Shown: positions 16,786 through 24,775 of the stretch, piece by piece
Layout of the letters: the number at the start of each line of letters is the position of its first letter
Numbering within the stretch: position 1 is the stretch's first letter
Assembly: GCF_014696875.1 (NCBI RefSeq)
Contig: NZ_JACJQV010000089.1
Location: forward strand, 1-64,000
Length of the DNA: 64,000 bases
Origin: Microcystis wesenbergii FACHB-1317
GTDB lineage: Bacteria > Cyanobacteriota > Cyanobacteriia > Cyanobacteriales > Microcystaceae
Reading direction: 5' to 3'
Notes under the pieces: generated by a model
Database searches by the model: none
Seen by the model: only the letters and a program-made list of their open reading frames with translations
Told to the model about the DNA's origin: nothing
Made by a program: the position numbers and the translations under genes

Positions 16786-17103
16786 GGTTTTATTCCTTGC
16801 TAATCAGTTATCAGTTATCAGTGATTAATTCAATCATAGTCAATGATAGGTGATGCGTTACGACTAAATCTGGATGTTGTTAAATTTTCTCTTGACAAAG
16901 GCGACTTGACAGGATACTATATTCATAATGGAAAATCCGTGCGCCTACAAACCCTCTTTTCCAACGGTCTTAAGTATGATTGATGTGATTATGTGATTGA
17001 CTATGATTGGTTCATTCAATCAATCTTCATCTCTAATCCACTCTTAACTAGGTTCCTAGTCACAGTTCATCATTCAACATTCCAATCACAGTTAAGACTG
17101 TTT
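16786..17103. other. Repeat spacer between TA pair and STAND gene
   Basis: No gene. In order: ATCAGTT heptamers (about 16804-16824), the AATTCAATCATAGTCAATGAT segment, a truncated GGTGCGTTA element, promoter-like repeat E, and 16975-17103, which matches 15700-15800 apart from the MITE. The whole arrangement repeats that of 15295-15800. Confidence 0.75.
16870..16965 (+). repeat. Promoter-like repeat, copy E
   Basis: Fifth copy, with CTTGACA, TTGACAGGATACTATATTC, GGAAAATCCGTGCGCCTACAAACC and TTTTCC. It points towards the 3' end of the STAND gene on the opposite strand. If it is active it would make an antisense RNA to that gene's end. Confidence 0.8.
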
Positions 17104-19578
17104 TCAGGGATGAGGGGGTTTTGGTTTCAACATCTCCACCACCTCATCGGGAAACCGTTGTCTTAATTCTGCTTCGGGTAATTGGGATAACATCCTCAGA
17201 TAATTCCGATAAACGGTTTGGGTATGGGGATGATTTTCCCCTAATGCTTGGATAGCAATATTAATCGCTTCTAGATAGAGAGGTTCCGCTTCTTCGTACC
17301 TGCCTTGGGAATTGTACAAGTATGCTAAATTGTTGAGGGATTGTGCCACATGGGGATGATTGTATCCTAAGAGTCGTTTTGTCAAATCTAATGCTTCTAG
17401 AAGGAGAGGTTCCGCTTCTGTGTATCTGCCTTGGGAATTGTACAAGTATGCTAAATTGTTGAGGGATTGTGCCACATGGGGATGATTGTATCCTAAGAGT
17501 CGTTTTGTCAAATCTAATGCTTCTAGAAGGAGAGGTTCCGCTTCTGTGTATCTGCCTTGGGATTCGTACAATGCTGCTAAATTGTTGAGGGAACTTGGCA
17601 CATCGGGATGATTGTCTCCTAAGAGTTGTTTTGTCAAATCTAATGCTTCTAGATAGAGAGGTTCCGCTTCTGTGTACCTGCCTTGGGATTGGTACAATAG
17701 TGCTAAATTGTTGAGGGAAGCTGCCACATGGGGATGATTGTATCCTAAGAGTCGTTTTGTCAAATCTAATGCTTCTAGATAGAGAGGTTCCGCTTCTGTG
17801 TACCTGCCTTGGGAATTGTACAAGTATGCTAAATTGTTGAGGGATTGTGCCACATGGGGATGATTGTATCCTAAGAGTCGTTTTGTCAAATCTAATGCTT
17901 CTAGAAGGAGAGGTTCCGCTTCTGTGTATCTGCCTTGGGAATTGTACAAGTATGCTAAATTGTTGAGGGATTGTGCCACATGGGGATGATTGTATCCTAA
18001 GAGTCGTTTTGTCAAATCTAATGCTTCTAGAAGGAGAGGTTCCGCTTCTGTGTATCTGCCTTGGGATTCGTACAATGCTGCTAAATTGTTGAGGGAACTT
18101 GGCACATCGGGATGATTGTCTCCTAAGAGTTGTTTTCTCAAATCTAATGCTTCTAGATAGAGAGGTTCCGCTTCTGTGTACCTGCCTTGGGATTGGTACA
18201 ATAGTGCTAAATTGTTGAGGGAAGTTGCCACATCGGGATGATTGTCTCCTAAGTGGGTTCGAGTTGCGGTTAAACAAGCTTGATAGTAGGGTTCTGCAGC
18301 AGCATACAATCCTTGTCCTTCATAATAACGAGCTAAACCTGTATAGGACCAAAATAAATCCTCATCAGCAATATATTCTGAATATTCCTTGACAGATGCT
18401 TGCAGATGGGGAATGAAAGGTGTAAATTCTTCAACTTTTTTCAGAGTCGGATTCTGGGGCATTTCCGCCGATTTCTTCGCCATAATAATACAATAACGGC
18501 GTTTTGCGGGTTCTGCGTGGGATGATGCTTCTAACTTATCCCGAAAATAGCGACGCAGCAGGGTATGAATTTCATACCAACCATCACCCGTATCCTTAAC
18601 CAAACTCAGATGGACTAAACTATCGGTTAACCATTCCTCCACTGTATCCCCATCTTCATCGGGAAATAAATCCAGAATCATCCCCTTGGGAAAGGGCGCA
18701 AGAGCGAATAAACTGAGGTAAAGTGCCAAAATTTGCGCTTCTGGTTCGCTATGCAACTCCTCCCAACTGAGATTAAAGGCAGCTTTTAACCCTCGTTCCG
18801 CAGTCATTTCCCCATGAAACTTGGGATTTTTGGCTAAAATTGGCTCATCTAAGCCTTTTTCGGCTAATTTCTGCCGTATTTTGCTGATTTTCCAATCCTG
18901 TCGTCGTACCAGCAACCTTGCCACCAATTCTAACCCTAAGGGTAAATAACCCAAATCCTGACATAATAATTTAGCTGCCTCGATTTGTGTGTCAATTCTG
19001 TTGTCTGCAAGGTAGGAACGCAATAAATCAAGTGCATCTTTTTCTTTTAATACTTCTACCCGAAAAGTCGCAATTGTCGCTGATAAATATTCCTTGCGAG
19101 TGGTAATTAAGACCTGAAAGCGTTTCTCCTCTTGCGGTGGTAAATAATCCCTAATTTGCTGATAATCCCGCACATCATCAAAGATAATTAGGACATTTCC
19201 CGCTAACCAATTTTGCCAACAATAACGAATTTTTACGTCTAATTCTCCCTCATCCGGTAAAGTTAATTTGAGATGTACCCGCGCAAAATCTAAAATGGAA
19301 GTACCGATAAAACCGCCGTCACTTTCTGCCACATTTAACCAACATATACCCCCGGGATAGGCTTTTTCCTGCCATTGTTGCCAGCCAAACTGTCTGGCTA
19401 GTTCGGTTTTACCTATGCCTCCCATTCCCGTTAAGGTAGATATAGCAAGCTTTTGGGATTGTTTTAATTGAGTTTTTAAGTCAATTAATTCCTGATCCCT
19501 ACCAACAAACTTAGGGATATTACTATTAGATAAATTGTGAGGATGTTGTTTAACCTGTTCCTGAACAGGCGGCTCCAG
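17104..19578 (-). CDS. STAND ATPase with NB-ARC domain and TPR array (locus 1)
   Basis: Signal-transduction ATPase of the NB-ARC/TPR type, a group with defence or cell-death roles in bacteria (family knowledge). Linker IPKFVGRDQELIDLKTQL leads to the Walker A GMGGIGKTELA, then LIIFDDVRDY (Walker B), ITTRKEYLSAT and GYLPLGLELVARLL. After residue 430 come about nine 42-residue kinesin-light-chain-type TPRs with consensus SLNNLAxLYxSQGRYTEAEPL. An ATG exists only at 19425, inside the Walker A loop, so it cannot be the native start. The frame is open back to 19578, just after the TGA of the upstream small gene and in the same frame as it. 19426-19578 has no ATG, GTG or TTG codon. Translation needs readthrough, a CTG start or a frameshift. 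Confidence 0.85.
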   Translation of the reverse strand: MEPPVQEQVKQHPHNLSNSNIPKFVGRDQELIDLKTQLKQSQKLAISTLTGMGGIGKTELARQFGWQQWQEKAYPGGICWLNVAESDGGFIGTSILDFARVHLKLTLPDEGELDVKIRYCWQNWLAGNVLIIFDDVRDYQQIRDYLPPQEEKRFQVLITTRKEYLSATIATFRVEVLKEKDALDLLRSYLADNRIDTQIEAAKLLCQDLGYLPLGLELVARLLVRRQDWKISKIRQKLAEKGLDEPILAKNPKFHGEMTAERGLKAAFNLSWEELHSEPEAQILALYLSLFALAPFPKGMILDLFPDEDGDTVEEWLTDSLVHLSLVKDTGDGWYEIHTLLRRYFRDKLEASSHAEPAKRRYCIIMAKKSAEMPQNPTLKKVEEFTPFIPHLQASVKEYSEYIADEDLFWSYTGLARYYEGQGLYAAAEPYYQACLTATRTHLGDNHPDVATSLNNLALLYQSQGRYTEAEPLYLEALDLRKQLLGDNHPDVPSSLNNLAALYESQGRYTEAEPLLLEALDLTKRLLGYNHPHVAQSLNNLAYLYNSQGRYTEAEPLLLEALDLTKRLLGYNHPHVAQSLNNLAYLYNSQGRYTEAEPLYLEALDLTKRLLGYNHPHVAASLNNLALLYQSQGRYTEAEPLYLEALDLTKQLLGDNHPDVPSSLNNLAALYESQGRYTEAEPLLLEALDLTKRLLGYNHPHVAQSLNNLAYLYNSQGRYTEAEPLLLEALDLTKRLLGYNHPHVAQSLNNLAYLYNSQGRYEEAEPLYLEAINIAIQALGENHPHTQTVYRNYLRMLSQLPEAELRQRFPDEVVEMLKPKPPHP
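17261..18277 (-). repeat. 126-bp tandem repeats encoding TPRs, with 504-bp higher-order unit
   Basis: Eight near-identical 126-bp units, each encoding one TPR, lie inside the STAND gene. The unit types run in the order DVATSLNNLALLYQ, DVPSSLNNLAALYE, HVAQSLNNLAYLYN twice, and this block of four is then repeated with few changes. The array therefore grew by duplication of a 504-bp block and is homogenised at DNA level. Copy number probably varies among strains. Confidence 0.9.
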
Positions 19579-19947
19579 TCATAAATTAAAATTACTATTT
19601 GAGAAAGTACCTTGAAAAAGATTCTTTGAGGTATTACCTTGAAAAACATTCTTTATGGAATCAGCTAATTTTTGATTATTGATAACGCTGGCTTGTTGAG
19701 ATTGAGATTTAAGGGTATTATTAACCAATTCTTTAAGAGAAGGTTCCGCTTCTATCGCTTTAACCAACTCGGTTATAATTTGGCTTAATTCCGGACTGGT
19801 TTTAGCAACAGATTCCACCTCCAGAATTGCCTGTCCATAATCTAAAGGTTGTTCGGGTGCTTTTTCAATTGCGGTGACAGTATCTGGAGAAACTTGTTTC
19901 AGGGAAGTGAGAAATTTTCCTGTTTGTTGCCAAACCTTTTCTCCCAC
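19579..19947 (-). CDS. Small helical protein upstream of STAND ATPase (locus 1)
   Basis: A 122-residue mostly helical protein from a GTG at 19947 (MGEKVWQQTGKFLTSLKQ..., ending GTFSNSNFNL). It occupies the place of an N-terminal effector or adaptor domain of STAND proteins. It ends TTTATGACTGGAG: TGA stop, with the ATPase frame continuing unchanged. The frame is also open upstream of the GTG and reads sensibly (PLTGAAIAVGSIIATKALEKTG) back to about 20025, without a standard start, so the true N-terminus is longer or damaged. The partner at 61148-61552 has the same position and end. Confidence 0.6.
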   Translation of the reverse strand: MGEKVWQQTGKFLTSLKQVSPDTVTAIEKAPEQPLDYGQAILEVESVAKTSPELSQIITELVKAIEAEPSLKELVNNTLKSQSQQASVINNQKLADSIKNVFQGNTSKNLFQGTFSNSNFNL

Positions 19948-20382
19948 TTTTTCACCTGTTTTCTCTAACGCTTTAGTGGCAATAATCGAACCAACTGCGA
20001 TCGCTGCTCCTGTAAGAGGGTCTATAGATAAAATCGGGGTGATGAGGGTTGACTTTATTATATTATTGGGTTTTGATTTTTTCCCACAATATAGGGATTT
20101 TAGAGATTGCTTCAGTGGTAAATTCCTGTACTGCTAAAGTAAACTTGTGGTTAAGGGAGCATTCATGATTCAGTCCTCATTTTGGCTTTGATAATTTTAT
20201 TCTGCCCTATTTTTCTCGATCAGTCACAGTCCATAACACAATCACAGCAATCACAGTCAAGACGACATGGGAGAGGAAGGATCCGTGTTATCGTAAAAAT
20301 GGGGATAGATGGGGGGTTTGGTCTTGCCAAATCGGCAAATAGGGATAAAATCAAAACAAGTTAATTTTTTCCTTACCACATC
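19948..20382. other. Damaged 5' region of the locus-1 small gene and spacer
   Basis: On the minus strand an ATG at 20164-20166 with GAGG upstream opens MNAPLTTSLL and meets TAG at 20134-20136. This frame then continues without a stop into the small gene. A different frame at 20060-20135 reads AVQEFTTEAISKIPILWEK, more protein-like, and ends in TAA. It looks like one N-terminal coding region with two frameshifts. 20167-20382 holds no supported gene. Confidence 0.5.
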
Positions 20383-20727
20383 ATGTTAACCCCATCGGAT
20401 AGTAAATTATCTAAGCAGCAGCAGATTCTCTCGGCTGTTTCCGAAGAAGAACAGCTTAAACAGCAACGGATTCAGGAAGTGCTATTGTTAATAGATAGTT
20501 TATTCCAAAGAGAGGAAACGACTTTTAGGATTATCATCGACTGTCTTTACGATGTGGGTTCGTTAAATTTAATTAATAAAAAGTTTCATCGTCGTTACTT
20601 AAATTTTATTATGAAAGCGATCGCTCGTTTTTCTAAGCCTATATTCAGAATTTATGCTCTCTATTGGGTGAAGAAAAATAGCCCCAAATTAATCACTAAT
20701 TGGTTGGCTAGTAAGGTTAAATTCTAG
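20383..20727 (+). CDS. Conserved hypothetical protein
   Basis: A 114-residue basic, mainly helical protein with no signal peptide. The first third is polar and glutamine-rich (LSKQQQILSAVSEEEQLKQQRIQEVLLLIDSLF). The rest has FRIIIDCLYDVGSLNLINKKF and ends with a basic tail. I do not recognise a family. The composition and codon use match the neighbouring core genes. It stands alone, followed by two copies of the GGTGCGTTA repeat. It is probably real because the frame is long, starts with ATG and is not the shadow of another gene. Confidence 0.65.
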   Translation: MLTPSDSKLSKQQQILSAVSEEEQLKQQRIQEVLLLIDSLFQREETTFRIIIDCLYDVGSLNLINKKFHRRYLNFIMKAIARFSKPIFRIYALYWVKKNSPKLITNWLASKVKF

Positions 20728-20750
20728 CCAAGGATAAACTCCAGAGACAG

Positions 20751-20825
20751 ATGATAGGTGGTGCGTTACGACGGATTGTTACCTTCAATTCAAAGCAGCA
20801 ATTTTGGCCGTCTAACGCACCCTAC
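20751..20825. repeat. GGTGCGTTA inverted-repeat element, copy 2
   Basis: 75 bp with ends GGTGCGTTACGACGG and CCGTCTAACGCACC. It is almost identical to the next copy 16 bp further on and to 13102-13176. Confidence 0.85.
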
Positions 20826-20841
20826 GTTTTACTACTTAGTT

Positions 20842-20917
20842 GATGATAGGTGGTGCGTTACGACGGATTGTTACCTTCAATTCAAAGCAGCAATTTTGGC
20901 CGTCTAACGCACCCTAC
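20842..20917. repeat. GGTGCGTTA inverted-repeat element, copy 3
   Basis: Tandem partner of the preceding copy, with the same internal sequence. The pair lies between a + strand hypothetical gene and the 3' end of a minus-strand DnaJ-like gene, where the hairpins could serve as a two-way terminator (inference). Confidence 0.85.
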
Positions 20918-20952
20918 CTTTTGCTTCGTACCTCACTATTAAGATCTAGGGA

Positions 20953-21960
20953 CTAAATTTGCACCTGTCTGAGATGACGACGGGGATCGGTGGTACGCTG
21001 AGATTTAATTTTCTCGTATAATTCCCGTTCGATCGCCGTTAATTCTTTGGGAGTATCGATGACAATTTTGACTAATTGATCGCCGCGTTGTCCTTTATTA
21101 TCGATCCAACCTTTGCCTCGTAAGCGCAGGGATTGACCGGAACGAATACCGGCGGGAACTTTTACCGTCACCATGCCATCGGGGGTAGGAACTTCGATCG
21201 CTGTGCCTAAAACCGCCTCATCGGGAGTAATCGGTACTTCACAGGTTAAATTATCGCCTTCAAAAGTAAAGAAAGGATGGGGTTCTAATTCCACATCGAG
21301 AAATAGATCTCCCCGTTGTTTACTCAAGGGATCGATTAGTCCTTTACCCCGTACCCGGAGACGATTACCGGTTTTGGTTCCTGGGGGGATTTTGATATCG
21401 ATCATTTCTCCGGCTAAATTAACCCGTTTTTGTACTCCTCGTAAAGCTTCCGCAAAAGTCAGACGCAGTTTAGCGGTGGAGATGCCAGAAGTGACGGATT
21501 GCGGTGGAGTACGAGAGCCGGCAAAGTCGTTAAAATTGCTAAAATCGCTAAATCCTCCCCCCGGAGTACCGTAGGAATGGGAACGGGGGCGAGTACCGCC
21601 GGAGCGGCCCATGCGACCGAGCAGTTCATTGATAAAATCATCAAAGGTGCTGTACTGGCTAAAGTCAAAACCGTCGGAACCGAAGTCAACCCCCGGATTA
21701 CCACCTGGCCAATTCGATCGTCCGGACTGTTGCCAATATTGTCCAAATTGATCGTATTTTTGGCGTTTTTCGCTATCGGAGAGGACTTCGTAAGCTTCAC
21801 TAATTTCTTTAAAACGTTCTTCGGCGCTTTTATCGTTAGGATTGCGATCGGGGTGATATTTGACGGCTAATTTACGAAAAGCTTTTTTAATTTCTTCGGC
21901 GCTGGCAGTTTTACCTACTCCCAGAACGGCATAATAATCTTTATAATCTGCGGCAGGCAT
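20953..21960 (-). CDS. DnaJ-type co-chaperone without zinc finger (CbpA-like)
   Basis: A 335-residue Hsp40 that should stimulate a DnaK ATPase. The J domain covers residues 6-70 ([17 protein letters not shown], then HPD in [10 protein letters not shown]). A Gly/Phe-rich linker follows to about residue 150. Then come two beta-sandwich substrate-binding domains ([57 protein letters not shown]). There is no CxxCxGxG zinc finger, which makes it the CbpA type and not canonical DnaJ. No dnaK or grpE is adjacent. The ATG at 21960 gives the normal J-domain start. Confidence 0.93.
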   Translation of the reverse strand: MPAADYKDYYAVLGVGKTASAEEIKKAFRKLAVKYHPDRNPNDKSAEERFKEISEAYEVLSDSEKRQKYDQFGQYWQQSGRSNWPGGNPGVDFGSDGFDFSQYSTFDDFINELLGRMGRSGGTRPRSHSYGTPGGGFSDFSNFNDFAGSRTPPQSVTSGISTAKLRLTFAEALRGVQKRVNLAGEMIDIKIPPGTKTGNRLRVRGKGLIDPLSKQRGDLFLDVELEPHPFFTFEGDNLTCEVPITPDEAVLGTAIEVPTPDGMVTVKVPAGIRSGQSLRLRGKGWIDNKGQRGDQLVKIVIDTPKELTAIERELYEKIKSQRTTDPRRHLRQVQI

Positions 21961-22194
21961 CGATACGCTATCTCCTTAGCAATGAGGATTCAGTCGGGAT
22001 ATTCCTAATCTAACTTAATTTTATCGTTGTCAGGAGTCGGGAGTCGGTCGTCAGGAGTCAGGAGTCAGAGTATAGGGAAATGGGGAGATAGGGGAATAGG
22101 GAAATTTCAACTAATACCCCAAAACCCCAAAACCCTAAAATCCCAACACCCAACACCCTTTTTACCTTTAATGTAACGTCCACTTTTTGACTTT

Positions 22195-22857
22195 TCACTT
22201 TTTACTTTTTATCTGGGGAAATTGCCGACGACGACGATACCAAGTTCCCACACCTACTAACAGAGCAATGAGGGTAAAAGCCAGCATCAGGGGCAATATA
22301 TCGCCTTTTCCTAAAGATTTTAAACCCGCACCCATCATGACAAAGGGTAAAATTCCGGGGACAGTGCCTAATAAAGTACCGATCAAATAATCGCGAAAAC
22401 GGATAGAAGTTAATCCCGCAACAAAGTTAACGATACCGTAGGGAATAATCGGTAATAGACGGATAGCAAACATATAAAATAGGCCGCCTTGCTGCATTTC
22501 TGCATCGATCGCTTGCCATTTTCCCTGAAATTTTTTGGCGGTATATTCCCGGCCAATAGTACGGGTAAAAGCAAAGGCAACTATAGCGGCCACCAAAGCG
22601 GCGATCGTTGTCCAAACGGTTCCCATAACTACCCCAAAGATGGCCCCACCACTGAGGTTTAAGGGGGTAGAAGGCAGAATTAAAATTGTCCCGATCGTAT
22701 AGAGAATAATATACAAAATGGGAGCCATAATTCCCATTTGTTTTAACCATATCTGTAATTGTTGGGAGTCGATACCACCGAGCAGATAAACTCCGATCGC
22801 CGTGGCGATAATACAAATTATGGTTAGGATAATAACACTACTTTTAGTTTTAGACAT
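22195..22857 (-). CDS. TVP38/TMEM64 (DedA-like) membrane protein
   Basis: A 220-residue integral membrane protein with about six hydrophobic segments. The core family motif is visible: LPSTPLNLSGGAIFGVVMGTVWTTIAALVAA (re-entrant loop with a Gly-rich turn), then FTRTIGREY and FAIRLLPIIPYGIVNFVAGLTSI. Members of this superfamily are thought to move or scramble phospholipids or to take part in envelope stress tolerance. The exact substrate is not shown here. The C-terminus is strongly basic and cytoplasmic. Between it and the dnaJ-like gene lies a 230-bp spacer with GTCAGGAGTC-type direct repeats. Confidence 0.9.
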   Translation of the reverse strand: MSKTKSSVIILTIICIIATAIGVYLLGGIDSQQLQIWLKQMGIMAPILYIILYTIGTILILPSTPLNLSGGAIFGVVMGTVWTTIAALVAAIVAFAFTRTIGREYTAKKFQGKWQAIDAEMQQGGLFYMFAIRLLPIIPYGIVNFVAGLTSIRFRDYLIGTLLGTVPGILPFVMMGAGLKSLGKGDILPLMLAFTLIALLVGVGTWYRRRRQFPQIKSKK

Positions 22858-23029
22858 TTAACGGCAATTTTGGGCTAAGTGCGGGTTGTAAAACATAAGA
22901 TGCAGCCGGGGTCTATATTTCCCTATTGCCAAAAATATAGCAGAAATCGGCATAGGATCGATCTCGATCTCAATATTAGCGGGCTGCCCTATCTGTCCCC
23001 AAATTACCCCCGATATCGGTGTGGGTAGT

Positions 23030-24775
23030 TCAGTTAATCTCCTCGCAAACCACGATCGAAAAACCATTGACTTTATAGCTATTGGCAATTACTGTCCCTT
23101 GATCCACAGACCAACAATTATAATCGGTTTCTGCCCAAGCTGCCGTGTCAATAATTCTTAGCCAACGATAATTATTCGATGACGGGGGAAGACGAAAATC
23201 CCCTGGCAGATAATACATATTAATTAACACCAAAAAATCGTGATTACCGACGGCACTACCATCAATTAAAAACCAAATAGAGCGATCATGGGCAGTTAAA
23301 TCGCTAATACCATCGGGTTTCTTAAATAAATAGGTGACATTATTGCCCGCATCGAGAACCAGATCACCGTAGCGGTGCTGTTTGAGTGCTATATGATTGT
23401 TTCTTAAGTGAGCAATATAAGCGGCAAAAATAAATAAAGGATTGCGTTCTTCTTGATTAGTTCCCGTGCCAAAATTATTGTGATAAGCTTCCCGATAACC
23501 GGTGGGCAGTAGATGGGGTGAACGGGTGGCAATCATATCATAATTATTCCAAGTGGCCACACTATCAATATTGTAGGGATTATTATTACCATTTTGAGTG
23601 CGGCCAAATTCATCGCCCCAGACAGTCATGGGAACACCGCGAGATAAAAATTGCATCGTCCAAAAGTTGCGTAATCTTTGGCGACGTAAGGCCTGATTAC
23701 CGCCAGAATCCCAAGAATCGTTATTATTATTGCCGCCATCGGAAGGACCAAAGGGCCAGGGAGTGAGGTTATTTTTGTTGTTATAACTGACCAAATCCAT
23801 CAGGGTAAAACCATCGTGGGCAACAATAAAATCGATCGATTTTTGGGGTCCGCCTTGGTCGTTAAAATTGCGATAATCTCCGTTCACCTGTTCGATGAAT
23901 TGAAAAGTATTACCATCTCCCTTTAAAAAACGCCGAATTGCATCGCGATAACGGCCATTCCACTCGCCCCAACCCGTCGGGAAATTACCCACTTCGTAAC
24001 CCCAGCTATCCCAAGCTTCGGCGATCATTTCGGCATCGTATTTCTTGCCTAATTTCTCGATCTTTTCTAACAAAGGATGTTTAGGAAAGAATTGTTTTTG
24101 TTTGCCCCGATCTTCTCGTTGATGACTAGAAGGAGTTCGACCGAGGACGGGGGCCAGATCAAAACGAAAACCATCAACTCCCATGGTTTCTAACCAATAG
24201 GTGAGGGAATCAAGAACCAGATTACAGGTGACAATATGGGAAAAGTTTAATTGATTTCCGCAGCCGGTGGCCCCATCGACTAGATAATGTTCATCGGTGA
24301 GTTGATAGTATTCCACCACATCAAAACCACCAAAACTAACAAATCCGGTGACATCGTTGCTGCCCCAATTGCCCCCTTCTCCGGTGTGGTTATAGACCAC
24401 ATCGAGATAAACTTCCATACCTTGGTCGTGGAAAGCTTTGACCATGGCCTTAAATTCTCTGGTGGGTCCACCGGGGGAGCGATCATAAGCATAACGGCGA
24501 TCGGGGGCGAAATAACCAAAGGTCATGTAACCCCAATAGTTACCACCCGGGCGATCATCGGGGTTATTATCGTTAGCGGTTTCTTGGACGGGTAAGAGTT
24601 CGATGGTAGTAAATCCTAGTGCTTTTAGGTATTTGGCCATATAGCCGGCTCCCGCATAAGTTCCTCTGTACTGGTAGGGAACGTTGGCCACTTCCTCAAA
24701 ACCCGTAATTCCCTTGAGAATATCTTCTAAACGACTAGCGGAGGGGTGATTGCTTAAACCGCGCACATGGGCCTC
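23030..24775 (-). pseudogene. glgX: glgX debranching enzyme, 3' part (split by insertion)
   Basis: This is the catalytic and C-terminal part of a glycogen debranching enzyme (GH13 isoamylase type) that trims alpha-1,6 branches of glycogen. It begins at EAHVRGLSNHPSASRLE and contains the GH13 signatures DVVYNHTGEGG, GFRFDLAPVLG (nucleophile Asp), AEAWDSWG (acid Glu) and VAHDGFTLMDLV (His-Asp). The 5' part lies at 26078-26707. The two parts are separated exactly by a TnpB element. Joined, they restore a 791-residue frame (581 + 210). As it stands no full enzyme can be made, so glycogen breakdown must rest on another glgX or be impaired. Confidence 0.93.

Noticed and set aside
17261-18277. A 338-codon second open frame on the minus strand inside the TPR array
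   Set aside because: It is an alternative frame of the 126-bp repeats. Its peptide is Arg/Ser-rich and periodic only because the DNA is, and the TPR frame fully explains the region.
17261-18277. Possible CRISPR array
   Set aside because: The repeats are contiguous 126-bp coding units without unique spacers. No cas genes are in the window. The heptamer runs likewise have no spacers.
19425-19425. ATG at 19425 as the start of the STAND protein
   Set aside because: It would begin within the Walker A motif (GMGGIGKT), and the preceding codons clearly encode family sequence.
20182-20364. 60-codon + strand frame
   Set aside because: Low-complexity (QSQSITQSQQSQSRR) sequence from repeated ATCACAGT-like DNA, with no SD and no recognisable protein pattern.
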